Source of the DNA: Panopea generosa
Lineage: Eukaryota > Mollusca > Bivalvia > Adapedonta > Hiatellidae
Assembly (NCBI GenBank): GCA_029582155.1
Contig: CM055907.1
Location: forward strand, 13,165,492-13,229,491
Direction of reading: 5' to 3'
DNA length: 64,000 nt
Notes under the pieces: generated by a model
Databases searched by the model: none
Told to the model about the DNA's origin: nothing
What the model saw: only the letters and a program-made list of their open reading frames with translations
Made by a program: the position numbers and the translations under genes
In this document: positions 22,162 to 33,144 of the stretch, in pieces
How positions within the stretch are numbered: position 1 is the stretch's first letter
Layout of the letters: every line of letters begins with the position of its first letter

Positions 22162-22369
22162 TCATTTACTTCATATAGACGCCTTTAGACACCTCTAATA
22201 AAGCCCCCTTTGGACACCTAAAATAGAAGGCTTTTGAATTATTGGGTGAATTATGTTTATATTAATTGACAGAGTGGAAAACAGTGCAGGAAGTGTTCAG
22301 ATTGCTCGTTTTCAAAGGCCTTCTGTGATCGGTGGGGGAAAACGCGTGTCTATGGAGTAAAGGCTAATT
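22162..22369 (-). mobile_element. piggyBac-like MITE, copy D (one palindrome arm lost)
   Basis: In reverse orientation, the ends CATTTACTTCATATAG and CTATGGAGTAAAGG are recognisable but the TTAA flanks are degraded. The core runs 'CAGTGCAGGAAGTGTTCAGA' then directly into TTTTCAAAGGCC, so the complementary arm is missing. Confidence 0.8.
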
Positions 22370-22374
22370 ATGCC

Positions 22375-24253
22375 TACCATTAGCATAACTGCTTGACCTA
22401 TAACTAGGGTTCAATTAGGGGACACATGTCATTATAATATTTTTTTATTATTTTTTTTTAAAATGGAGATGATTTTGCCTTTATCTTCACAGAAGCATTG
22501 TTTGGTGAAGGAGGTTCAGATTTGTAAAAATGACTTGGTTCCACTGTTTTAAGGGGTCAGGAGGGGCCCCAAAAGGGTAAAAATTGGGAATTACTAAATT
22601 CATTTTCTTAAAGCAACACATCCACGTTTGAACTTTTTAAAAAAAAAAATTAATTGAGTTATGAGCACATTTCCCATACAAACATATGATCAATTAGCTG
22701 TATATGAGCATATAAACACAATCCCGAACAAAATGATGCCCAAATTATAATGCGTGACTAACACTTTATAAAACAAGCGTGTAACTCACCCGAGTCAAAA
22801 AAAATTGTCAAAATGACTTTCAAGGCAGGTAAAGTACACTACGCACTAAAACGTGAAGTTTTTTTAATACGACTCGCATAATTCAATTTGAAGCCAAGTT
22901 GGAATCCTTGGCATGTTTAAAAATAATTTATAAAGCGTTTGTCACGCTTTATAATTTGAACATCTTTTTTTATAATTCTAAAGCATTCTGGATAGTGTTT
23001 GTTAGCACATATACAGCTCACTGACCATATATATATGTATGGGAAATGTGCTCACAACTCAATTGAAATTTTTTTTAAAAATGTTTAAACGTGGATGTGT
23101 TGCTTTAAGAACCGGTATGTCAGATTTGTTAATATTTTGCATAAAATATCCCTATGTGTAGGGGTTTGATTGCAGATAAGAATTTAGGGGCTAAAATTTA
23201 TAGGGGCCCTGTAATGGGACTTAGAATTTTACATAGGAATACTATGGGAAAACAGAAAATTATCTTTTTCTTTCATCTGTTCTGACACCACAAGGCCAAT
23301 TAAACTGAAATTTCACACAGATGTTTCTATTGCGTAGGAGACTAAACAGAAGATTTTTTTTTTCGATCTGAAATTCAAGATGGCCGCCGTTACTAAAAAT
23401 AGTCCAAAACTTAAAAAATCTTCTTCTCATGAACGGCCCAACAGATTTTCAAAATGTTTATGTAGTAATGATGACCAACTATAGTTTTGTTAGATTTGTT
23501 CAAATGGTGTCCCTAGGGTTAAAAATGACCCTGCCCCGAGAGTTCAATTAGGGGACACATGTCAATATAATATTTTTTTTTTATTTTTTTTTAAATGGAA
23601 ATGATTTTGCCTATATTTTCACTAAAGCATTGTTAGGTGAAGGAGGTTCAGATTTGTAAAAATGACTGGGTTCCTATGTCTTAAGGGGTCAGGAGGGGCC
23701 CCAAAGGGTACAAATTGGGAATTAGTAAAATCGTTTTCTTAAGAATCGGTATGTCAGATTTGTACATATTAGATATAATTATCCCTATGTGTAGGGGTTT
23801 GATTGCAGAAAAGAATTTAGGGGCTAAAATATATAGGGGCCCTGTAAGGGGACTTATAATTTTACATAGGGATACTGTGGGAAAACAGAAAATTCTCTTT
23901 TTTTTCATTTATTCTGAAACCACTAGGACAATTAAACTGAAACTTCACATGGATGTTTCTATTGCAAAGGAGACTAAACAAAAGATTTTTTTTTCTATCT
24001 AAAATTCAAGATGGCCACCATTACTAAAAATAGTCCAAAACTTAAAAAGTCTTCTTCTCATGAACAGTCCAACAGATTTTCAAAATGTTATGTAGTAATG
24101 ATGACCAACTATAGTTTTGTTAGATTTGTTCAAATGGTGTCCCTAGAGTTAAAAATGATCCCGCCCCCAATGTTTCTATTGCATAGGAGAATTTCAAAAA
24201 GTGCTATGGCCACTATGAGTCAGTAGAGCGTCCTCAGGCCCTCTTGGGCCTCT
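22375..24253. repeat. Two tandem copies of a repeat block, ending GGGCCTCTTGTT
   Basis: A block of about 650 bp starting at about 22,408 (AGTTCAATTAGGGGACACAT-type) recurs at about 23,540 with the same markers in order: GTGAAGGAGGTTCAGATTTG, GGGGTCAGGAGGGGCCCCAA, CTATGTGTAGGGGTTTGATT, AATTCAAGATGGCC. The first copy is longer only because it holds the 493-bp insertion at 22,612. The end at about 24,235 is 'CTCTTGGGCCTCTTGTT'. Confidence 0.85.
22608..23108. mobile_element. 493-bp foldback MITE with TTAA/TA target duplication
   Basis: TTAA + AGCAACACATCCACGTTT ... AAACGTGGATGTGTTGCT + TTAA. The terminal inverted repeats continue for roughly 190 bp per side (both carry 'GAGCACATTTCCCATACA' and AAATTATAAAGCGTGAC-like blocks), so most of the element can fold on itself. 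The tandem partner block at about 23,738 has the uninterrupted sequence TTTTCTTAAGAA, an empty site. The target is ambiguous: TTAA with AGCAAC ends, or TA with AAGCAAC ends. Confidence 0.92.
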
Positions 24254-24741
24254 TGTTTTAAACAAAAAATATGCATACGTATAGAAAAGAAACAGTTGCT
24301 TGTTGTCGCTGTTGTTTGTTTTTAGCTCTTTTAAGCTGAATGTTCACAAGACGTACTGTTGGTAGTACTAGACTACTCAATTTGACAAATTTGTTTTCCG
24401 GCATTATTGTGCAGTGCAACATGCTGGGAAATAATTCTCCCATAACCAGCGCAGAAAAATTGCCAATAACACCCTTATGACATCTCCAAAATACAGAGAA
24501 AAGAATCAAATGAATTTGAACTAATGCCTGTGTTCTGAAGTAGTGACACCATCTGGGAAAACCCAATGTTTTTTTATCAAAAGCACATAGTAGTAATAAA
24601 CGGATGACAATGCCTCTGGGAAAATGTGTATTCAGCTGTGGCTGGCTATAAGTCAATAATGTTACAGTCACTGTGTACTAAAAAACTTCTATTTAAAAAA
24701 TAAAGCGTTGTCTGCTCATAGCAAATCCCCATGAGTGGGTG
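24254..24741. other. Unassigned sequence
   Basis: A 137-codon minus-strand frame (24,258-24,671) was inspected and shows no domain or compositional bias. No gene is called. Confidence 0.4.
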
Positions 24742-24966
24742 TGGTAATTCTAGGTCTGATTGACCTGGTGTCAGTATAATGTGACGGGGTTGGGTACAAT
24801 CATTACATGTGTCTGTGACATGATACTCTAGTGTGGCAGCATTCAGAATACTATCTCAAGTAGACATAGTAGAGATATAACTGAACCAATTTTTTAAAGA
24901 GACGCTTGTTGCCATACAACAACAATAACAACATCATCAACAACAACAACAACAACTGCAACAAAA
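24742..24966 (+). mobile_element. tRNA-Ala-type SINE copy, head missing
   Basis: 'CCTGGTGTCAGTATAATGTG' and 'CATGATACTCTAGTGTGGCA' match the body of the 9,825 element. The tail is ACAACAACAATAACAAC followed by (CAA)n. Confidence 0.82.
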
Positions 24967-25214
24967 TCAACAGATATAGTGGCTGAGTAGCTATTTCTGA
25001 ACAACAATAAACAGAGTAAGGGAAAACATAGTTTATTTATTGCACTTGCTGACTAGATATGCTCAATGTTTTTAATTGTAATATTTTTACACTAAATTTG
25101 TGATAATAATAATATATTTGTATCTGGCAAATATATAATGGAAACATCCCATGTGGTAACTACCAAATTCCAAAGTCTTCAACTTTTTATTATGTTGATT
25201 TAATTTAATTGCAA

Positions 25215-25630
25215 TTTTGTCATGTATACTTTTAGTAAGTATAGTACCAAGGACCTCATTGGAAATAAGCCTTCTGGCTTAATGGGCAATCCAAGGTTAC
25301 TACACACTATTGTGTATGTCCAATGTTGCATTAATTCAATACTTCTTTGATGTTTGCCATTCATTTCATTTACCATAGTTTTCTGTATAACATTTTATTG
25401 TAACTTTTTTTACATTGGATTTTGCCAAAACAGTAGTATAAAAATTGCATTCTTTGATACTTTCTATTTAATAAGTTGCAATATTTTAATTAATCTTAAA
25501 AAATGCGGATGATAGTTATAAAATAACCTGTTACCAATTTATCAATTTTTTATTTGTAATTGAGTATGTACATTTAATGTAACTTTTATATGTGTGTTTT
25601 AACCTGAATAAACATCAATCAATCAATCAC
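25215..25630 (+). mobile_element. LINE 3' end with (ATCA)n tail
   Basis: Same blocks as 19,786-20,240 in the forward direction: 'GGAAATAAGCCTTCTGGCTT', 'GTATGTCCAATGTTGCATTA', then 'TTTTAACCTGAATAAACATC' with AATAAA and an AATCAATCAATC tail. The coding part is absent here. Confidence 0.8.
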
Positions 25631-26155
25631 TGACCCCATTATAACCAAAAGGGTATCTATTTAAAGATGCCAAAATAATATATTAAAAAGAGATTTCCTA
25701 ACTAATGAGTCACATGATTTCATTTTGATTTCATTTTGATTTCAATTTGATCAGTTATACAAAGGAATGGATCCAGGATTTCAGTTTAGAGGGGTGCAGT
25801 ACAACACAAAATCTGAATTGGCACACATGTTTTTCAGTAGAAATATAGTGAATTTTATTAAAATATATACAAATTTATGAGGGGGATATAGGAGCTTATG
25901 AGGGATACGTATGCTGGTTTTTTTTTAGTAGATACACCATTGATACAGGCTTACACGTAGTAAAAATGGTTTCATCTTAGAAAGAGTCTGAATGCTTCAA
26001 ACAGTAAGTGGTATCTATTTTTAGAATGGGGATTTCATTTCAAGTTTACCACTCCGATTTAGATATCGATTTTGTAATGTTTTGGTGGATTTGACATACC
26101 AAACAATTTGTACTTTATTTGTTCATGAAAATGAGATGCATTTTATCCATTTTTA
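25631..26155 (+). mobile_element. MITE-550-related copy, partial
   Basis: Contains 'CACTGACCCCATTATAACCA', 'GAGATTTCCTAACT', 'TCACATGATTTCATTTTGAT' and 'CATCTTAGAAAGAGTCTGAA', in the order seen at 55,544-56,099. The ends are not intact. Confidence 0.65.
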
Positions 26156-26462
26156 GCCTTACTGGCCAAAGGCCAGAAGTGCGATGGCGCGTTGTCTGTC
26201 GTCCGTCATCTGTTGTCTGTTATCAGCACTTTCTCTGAAACCACAATGTGACAGGACAACAATCCTTAGCATGAAACACGCACAATGTGTCAGGGAAACA
26301 AAACTTCCTTTACATGGAACGCACACAACGTGCCAGGGAAGCAAACAATTCTTGACATGGAACAAGCACAACGAGTGAGGGGAAAACTATTCTTAACATG
26401 GGACAAACACAATGAGCCAGGGAAACAAACACTCCTTAAGACGCAACGCGCACAATGTCCAC
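26156..26462 (+). repeat. Degenerate tandem repeat in a 'GGCCAAAGGCC' element
   Basis: After a TTAGCCTTACTGGCCAAAGG start and GTCGTCCGTCATCTG-type sequence, a unit of about 46-50 bp ('CATGGAACGCACACAACGTG','CCAGGGAAACAAA') repeats about four times at 26,255-26,460. Both-strand open frames are by-products. Confidence 0.75.
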
Positions 26463-26999
26463 TGTCAGCATCGTTGTCTCTACAAAGTATCTTCTTAATT
26501 ATTATCACGGTTATATGTATGCAGCTCCCAAGTGTAATCGCAACAACATATTTATTATTAACAGCAGGATCGGCAAAGCTCGGAATTTTGGTACTTAAAC
26601 AAATATAGATATTTCCGTATTTAAACTTTGTGATAGCCTTCCCGAGTTATTCCCCCTTTTCTCTGATTTTGAGGTAATCAAGTATTCGTATATTCCCAAA
26701 ACAAAATATTCTTAAAGAAAACCAAGCTGTTTTTTTTTTGCAAAATACATGTACTCTTACTGATCATGTTTTTACTCTTTTTATAGAAACGTTAATATAA
26801 CAAAAAACTTTGCTCCTGCATAAATTTCTCCGTAGCTTTATATAGTAATTGGCTGGTAGGTCTGCCAGAGTACCAGTACATTCATTAAAATGCTATCATA
26901 TAGTAAATGGATAAACTTTTCCAAGTAAATGTTAATATGTATTCCGATATGTAATCTGGTGTAACTGTTAATGGTAATAATTTCCCATTACTCAATGTC
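26463..26999. other. Unassigned sequence
   Basis: No gene or repeat was recognised. Confidence 0.4.
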
Positions 27000-27540
27000 A
27001 ATGTTGGGTTAATCTTTCACTGATTCTTTTTTAATCTACTTAAACGACGTAGAAATGGAGCTCGAAACTATAATAACTGGTATCAATTTTAACCAGCCAC
27101 TTGACAACAAAAATATTTATCTTAAATAAGTTAATTTGGTAAATGCCGACTACACAGTTATTGTAAGTGATAGCCCTATCATACTTCAAAACTTATTTTT
27201 ATTGGCAAAAAAAAGGAAATTATCAATTAATATGAATAAAACGAAGGTGATTATTTCTGGTACAAATAAACCTAGTAACTTCAAATTGATAGAAATGGTG
27301 AAAACATAGAAATCGTTAAAGAATACAAACAACTAGGTGTATTACTTTCTTCATCCTGTGATTTCCTAAACACGTGGAAGTATTTGCTAGTCAAGCATAT
27401 AAGACTATATGGCATATACGTAATCCTCGAGTTTCTAACTCCACTTGCCAAATGGTATCCAAGTTAACTTTTTGGTCAAACAAAAGTTTCGATTGTTCCA
27501 ATACATCATACCTATATATATTCACTGACACCTTATTGCC
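27000..27540 (+). pseudogene. Reverse transcriptase fragment of a CR1/L2/jockey-type LINE
   Basis: The plus strand encodes YLNDVEMELETII, then NADYTVIVSDSPIILQNLF, then LSINMNKTKVIISGTNKPSN, then after a frameshift EYKQLGVLLSSSCDF. This is the palm-to-thumb order of non-LTR reverse transcriptases: the YADD catalytic box, then KTKVI, then YLG. The catalytic box has decayed from the expected YADD to NADY, and stops occur at about 27,126 and 27,308. A functional copy would copy LINE RNA into DNA in the nucleus; this one cannot. The endonuclease domain and 3' end are absent. MITE-550 sequence follows immediately. Confidence 0.82.
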
Positions 27541-28440
27541 AAAATGATATATATTTAAACATGCCAAAATAAAATATTAAAAAGGGATTTCCTGACTCGG
27601 GCTACGCGCCTAGGTTAGACTAAAATAGATTTCCCGCTTCAACTTGCAACCTATTTTGTGACGTATGAGTCACCTGAATTCATTTTGATTTCAATTTGAT
27701 CCGTTATACACAGGAGTGATCCAGGATTTCAGTTTAAAGGCACAACACAGAATCTGAACAGGTACACATATTTTCAGAGAAATATAGTGAATTTTAATGA
27801 AATATATGCGCAAGGTGGTGAGGGCGTATGCCGGTTTTCTTAAAATAGTAAATACAGCCTTACACGTAGAATTTGATTTACCAAACCATTCAGGTTTTTA
27901 TTTATCTATTATATGATAATGAGATGTTGTTATCCTCTTCGATAATTCTTTTATTTTTAAGACTTATAACATTTTTTCTTTGATATACTCTGAATGGTTT
28001 GGTATGGCAAATCAACCAAAATGTGACAAAATCGATATTTATACTGGAGTGATAAACTTAAAACGAAATCCCCATTTTAAACATAGACAGTACTTAACAA
28101 CTGCTTGACATCATTTGGACTCTCTCTAAGATGAAACATTTTCACTACGTGTAAACCTGTATCAATGGCAGATCTATTCTTTAAAAAAAACAGCGTACGC
28201 CCCCTCTCCGCTAAACTCCAATATGTTATTAAAATGCATTACATTTCTACTGAAACATGTTTGCCAGTTCAGATTTTGTGTTGCTGCCCCTGTAAACTGA
28301 ATCCTAGTTCCACCCCTGTGTATAACGGATCAATGAAATCACGTGACTAATTTAATACTTCACAAAATATGACTGAGCGGGGAATCTATTTTAGTCTAAC
28401 CGAGTTAGGAAATCCCTTTTTGATATATTATTTTGTTATT
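27515..28440. repeat. Head-to-head pair of MITE-550-like copies (large inverted repeat)
   Basis: 27,515-27,960 carries the MITE-550 markers forward (TTCACTGACACCTTATTGCC, GGTTAGACTAAAATAGATTT, CAGGATTTCAGTTTAAAG). 28,000-28,440 carries them inverted (AATCTATTTTAGTCTAACC, GTTCAGATTTTGTGTTG). The arms are about 430 bp and diverged. Confidence 0.75.
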
Positions 28441-28600
28441 ATATATATAGGGAGACAATTAAATTCACAACAACGGAATTTATGATTTTAGGGATCTTTT
28501 CAGATGCTCATTCACAATGCACGATATATATATATTGTTACCGGTATTAACAAATAATTATCTTCATATATATATATAGATATATATATATGCTATTGTG
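28441..28600. repeat. TA-rich microsatellites
   Basis: (TA)n runs lie at about 28,525-28,537 and 28,566-28,592. Confidence 0.85.
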
Positions 28601-28985
28601 AATGATGATGGAACTGTAGATGGCAATGGTAGGGTAGGTGGTGGCAGTTTCATAGGAAGTGATAGTATAATAAGTGGTAAAATAGAAGGTGACAGTATGG
28701 TATGTGATGGGGCCAGTGATAATAGTAGGGTAGGTGGTGACAATATTGTGGGTGGTGATGGTACATTAGTAGTGATGGTATAGTAGGTGGTGGCAGTGTC
28801 ATAGATGGTCATGGTACAATCAGTGGTAATGGTAGGGTAGATGGTGGTTGTATCATAGTTGGCGATGCTGTTGTGATGAAACTGTAGGTTGAGATGGTTG
28901 GGTAGATCGTGGCAGTACGCTAATTTGTGACCATATAGTGTTGACGCTATAGTCATATGGTACATGGTCTTGGTAGAGTAGGTGG
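28601..28985. repeat. Degenerate G-rich minisatellite
   Basis: An irregular unit around GGTAGGGTAGGTGGTGGCAG and GATGGTACA repeats with many indels. The strand asymmetry (G-rich plus strand) and a 61-codon Gly/Asp-rich frame are by-products. No start context or exon boundary was seen. Confidence 0.7.
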
Positions 28986-29940
28986 TACCACAATAGTTAA
29001 AGCCTGCTCAACTTCAGAGCTTTTATCCTGGATATTGGGAAGCCTTTAGGGAAATAACTGGTGATTGTCAGTGGAAATTGGGATTTTTTAAGGTTTTACC
29101 AAACTGGAAAATAAAGTGCAGCACTGTTAAGATAATGTTATAACAATTAATTATCAGATATTACAATAATATTTCATATCCTGAGATTTTTTTATCCATT
29201 AATGTAAGAAAAAATTCCCTCAAAAATATTTTTTTTCATTTTTCGGAAAAAAATGTTTAAATTGGGAAGTAGCTGAATTCTGACCTCCACTTAATAAGGT
29301 AGTCCTGATCTTAATGCCTGTTTAGAATCAAACATAAGTTGTACAATGGATAATAATATCCATCAGTTTAATTTGCTATTTTATGCACCACTTTTAACTC
29401 AAAATGCTCCACAAGTGTCAATTTGGATAAAAATATGATAATATCTGATTTAGGTAATATTTTTGAATTATAAAAATTAAACAAACATTTATATATGTCT
29501 TGATATTTATTTTACAAGCATTCTAGTTCAAGTTAGAACACTTTTGCATCCAGAAATTGTATGATTAAGAAAAAAACATTATCGCAAGACTATTCTAACT
29601 TTAGTTTTGCTGTAGAATAAGATACTTTTTGCAGGCAAAACTATTCCAACTTGATTAATGTGTTATAAAATCAAATTACATTTGATGACATACTGATGTT
29701 GTTGTTTATTTATATGTTGTTTTAAGATGTGTATAATGGTAAGACAATATTATAAAACCAATATTAAACTAAACAAAAAATTTTCCACCTCCTGTTAAAT
29801 TTCTGAAATGTGAGTTAGAAGTCTTGCGCCGAGCCCTCGATATATTAATCTGAAAAACCCTTGTGAAATAGAGATTTTACTATTTCATAAAAAGAGATAA
29901 TAAATCTCCCTTTATGAAATAATAAAATAATTATGATATC
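28986..29940. other. Unassigned AT-rich sequence
   Basis: No gene, exon or clear repeat was recognised. Confidence 0.4.
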
Positions 29941-29944
29941 GCTT

Positions 29945-30250
29945 CATGATCCATCAGGTTTCTATGTATGTTGTGGGAGTTGGTAGGAATCCTTAACTGG
30001 ATCCTACTCATATACAGCTATCCATTTATGTATATAAATGTGTCCTAACAGTCTTCATGTGTTGCATGTAAAACCATTGTATATACCTCATAGTGGACAC
30101 CAAGTCTATTGGGTTGTTTGATGCTATGATCTTTGTGTCTTTGGTTATCATTGTAGCTAGGCAAGCTCACCGTAGTCTGGTCTGTGAATTTATGTCTGGT
30201 TATTCACATGTAGTTATCTCCATATATATGTAGTATTGTACTGTTTCATA
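29945..30250 (+). repeat. Dispersed repeat X, copy 1
   Basis: Shares 'AATCCTTAACTG.ATCCT', 'GTGTTGCATGTAA', 'CATTGTAGCTAGGC' and 'CCGTAGTCTGGTCTGT' in order with 54,640-54,910. No terminal repeats were identified. Confidence 0.75.
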
Positions 30251-31233
30251 ATTGCAATTATTTAAAAAATCATTTTGCAAATGGGATAAAATAATAATTG
30301 AACTATAGCTTTTACATGTTTTTTCTCAAATTTTTATTTCCCATAGTTTAAGAAAAAAAAATTACACATAAGAACAAACTGCATACAAAAAATTTGGTAT
30401 AGATGCAGAATTGATAGATTTATTGATAATATGTGAAGTAAATAGATTTTACAACCTTACGAACCATCAAGGTCATTTCGGGTTGGAATGGTAAAAAAAT
30501 AATGAGAAATCAATAATGGAGATGCTGATGATTTTCCGAAATTAAATGGACATTGTATAAACAAAATGCTCACATTCTCACAACGTGATGAGAGTACAAC
30601 ATAAACCTCTTTCAGGAAGTGGGAGTGGTATCAAGTTGATATGCTGACCAGGGGATTCAAAGTATTTATCAGTGGGGTAAAACCAAAAGTTAGAAAATCC
30701 CCATCAAAACATACTGTCATACCCCTTTCATTGCATGCTATGTCACTCATATATAAAATTATATTTCAATAAGACTGTCGATATATTGTCACGTCTGCTC
30801 AGAACAAACCACACACATCCCTTCTAGCACTTTTATTTTTAAATAAAAAACATCAATTTCATCCCAGCTCTGTAAATTGAGACACATATTCGTACTGATA
30901 TGCAAGACTAACGTTTCATGGCTATTAGGTTGATATAAGGATATACCGACCTGAGTATTTGCTGTGTAACATGTATTCTTACAACAGAGCTATTCAGGGC
31001 TATTCCAAGAAAAATCTTGAGGTTGGTGGTTGGTAAGGAAAGGGACTGTTGGTGGTGGGTGAAATAATTATTTTAATTTTAATAAAAAATTATCTCGGTG
31101 GGAGTATGTGTCAGAATTTTATTGACTATAGTTAATTTTTTGTATAAACTTTAAGTATGTTAGGCTTTTCTGATCTTAGAAAGAACTTGTATTTCATTAA
31201 AGCATGAATAATATCTCAACCATGGGGTATATT
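30251..31233. other. Unassigned AT-rich sequence
   Basis: No gene or repeat was recognised. Confidence 0.4.
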
Positions 31234-31244
31234 ACTTGAAATGA

Positions 31245-31529
31245 TTGATTGATTGAATATTTAGCATCATTTTTATGCCATCAAGGGCTTAACAGACAAT
31301 CATTTAACCTAACCACTGTTTCCTGGGATTAACCAGTACTCGAGCACACCCCGTCTCCGCAAGTAACTGATAACATTCCCACTTGAATCAGTGGTGAGAG
31401 ACGAATGATAATGAGACACAATGTCGTATATCAATCATCACAGGAGACTGTTGCCGGGCGGGGATTCAAACTCACGACCCCTGGATTGATAGTCAGACGC
31501 ATAACCGACTGAGCTAATCGGGCCCGGCC
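31245..31529 (-). mobile_element. SINE-1 copy, full length, with target duplication
   Basis: On the minus strand, GGCCGGGCCCGATTAGCTCA and box B GAGTTTGAATCCC lead into the SINE-1 body and an AATC tail. Flanks are ACTTGAAATGA (31,234-31,244) and ACTTAAAATGA (31,530-31,540), an 11-bp duplication with one change. Confidence 0.92.
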
Positions 31530-31540
31530 ACTTAAAATGA

Positions 31541-31885
31541 TATCTGTATAATCCAGATTTTGAAAAATTCATTTCTCATACCTGTAATATTATACATATC
31601 TTCATCGCATAGTGATACTATACTAAACAGTTATATCTTGCATTTTTAACTTAACATTGACTATATATACTACAATAATCAAACTATAAAGTTACATTTG
31701 AACAAATATTTAAATTCAGTATCTAATTTAATATGTACACAGAATGCAATATGAACAAAGTGAAAACCAGAACTTTGTGTTTAAACTTGCAATGACTAAG
31801 TCAAGATTTAATATTCATTCAATGCATCGTAAAAGTATTTTTTATAACGTTTTAACGCAATGTTCAATACATAACAGATTACAAT
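31541..31885. other. Unassigned AT-rich sequence
   Basis: No gene or repeat was recognised. Confidence 0.4.
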
Positions 31886-32150
31886 TCCAGTTTCATTGGT
31901 GGAGGAAGGCCACGGAGTGATAACAATCTTTCCGCAAGTAACTGGCAAACTTTCTCACATAAATTCTTTGGTCTGAACGGCTCTCGGACCCACGACTTCA
32001 GCAATGTGAGGCAAGTGGTCATTAGATGGCAGCACCTTGAACCCCATAGCCACATGGGGATCTGGTTCACATACTAGTACTGATGTCAGTGTGCATTCAC
32101 TTGCACTTGTGTAAATGAGCTTCAAATCATTTTCCACAAATGACACAATA
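31886..32150 (-). mobile_element. Ser/Leu-type tRNA SINE copy
   Basis: The plus-strand text 'CAGTTTCATTGGTGGAGGAA', 'GCAAGTAACTGGCAAACTTT' and 'CTCACATAAA' matches the inverted body at 62,565. Short minus-strand frames here are not genes. Confidence 0.72.
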
Positions 32151-32353
32151 GATCACGAGGACTTCTCACTGAAACCTGTACAAATTCATGTATCTGCATG
32201 TGAAATGCAGAGTAATTCTCCAATTTTCCTGAACTAAGATAAAACAAAAAACTAAATTGATAAAATCACTTTGTAAATAATGAAGTCAAATACTAACTTA
32301 ATATCAAGATACTTTTATAACTTAAAAAAAAAGGTACGATATAAAAAATATAC

Positions 32354-32504
32354 ATATGTCACAGTTTGTATACAAACTGTAAGAAGAGATTGCAGGTATG
32401 CAGTCCAGCCAGCTTACTCAGTAGAGAATTCACCCTGTCAGCAACAGGTCCAGGTTTCGAGTCCCGGATTGGCTGTATATTTTTCTCATTATACTGTGAC
32501 ATAT
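32354..32504. mobile_element. Inverted-repeat-bounded element containing a tRNA-like fold
   Basis: A perfect 12-bp inverted repeat (ATATGTCACAGT at 32,354-32,365; ACTGTGACATAT at 32,493-32,504) brackets a tRNA-like sequence at 32,405-32,475. Its outer arms CAGCCA and TGGCTG pair, 'TTACTCAGTAGAG' resembles box A, and GGTTTCGAGTCC resembles box B. The anticodon stem is imperfect and the position expected to be T33 is C, so a functional tRNA is unlikely. Confidence 0.5.
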
Positions 32505-32867
32505 ACAAAAAAACTTCATAAACCCGAGAGATTAACATTTTGCTTGTTTTTCATTTTGAAATGGAGAACAAATCTATTTATGATGTTATATACAAAATTA
32601 AAAGACACATTTACAATGCCTTTTTTTTTAATTATGTTTTTTGATAGCTGATTTGATATAATGTATGAAAATGGATGATCAATTGTATCCTGTTGATGAA
32701 TGTAAAACTGAATAAGAATTACTGATGAATGTAAAACTGAATAAGAATTACTATGTTGAAAAAAAAAACAATACCTGCATCATAGATTCAATCATTCAAC
32801 ATAAATTTTCAAAAAAATAAGATTTTATTCAAACAAAAAAGTATCTACAAAAATGACCTCCAGCTGT

Positions 32868-33026
32868 GAGCATAGAGAATATCATGTTAGTGTCTGATAT
32901 TATCAACTTTATCAGGTGAGGCTTAGAAAAAAAAACAGGACGGGCTCAGCCGAGTCCTTTTTTTTTTTTCATGCTGAACCTGATAAAGTTGATAATATTA
33001 GACATTTACATGGTATTCTATTAATC
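32868..33026. repeat. Foldback element with 43-bp arms
   Basis: The left arm starts AGAATATCATGTTAGTGTCT and ends ATTATCAACTTTATCAGGT. The right arm is its near-perfect complement, ending 'ACATTTACATGGTATTCT'. The loop contains an A-run and a T-run around CAGGACGGGCTCAGCCGAGT. Confidence 0.85.
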
Positions 33027-33136
33027 ATGTCAATATTTCTAGTTCAGTTTTTTATTCATTTTAAGTAAGGTTGAAACTAGTTCCGTCCAGGTCAAAATGT
33101 ATAAGTATACATAACAACGTCATGAAGTATACATAA

Positions 33137-33144
33137 TGACGTCA
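33137..33144. promoter_or_regulatory. Consensus CRE palindrome (TGACGTCA)
   Basis: TGACGTCA is the full-length site bound by CREB/ATF factors. There is no adjacent gene start, so its use is unknown. An 8-bp match can occur by chance. Confidence 0.25.

Noticed and set aside
24258..24671. 137-codon minus-strand open frame
   Set aside because: Length is within chance for the window, no motif, and no splice or start context supports it.
28598..28783. Gly/Asp-rich 61-codon frame
   Set aside because: Lies in a degenerate G-rich minisatellite; the composition follows the repeat.
31879..32146. Two 63-codon minus-strand frames
   Set aside because: Both fall within the Ser/Leu-type SINE and have no protein similarity.
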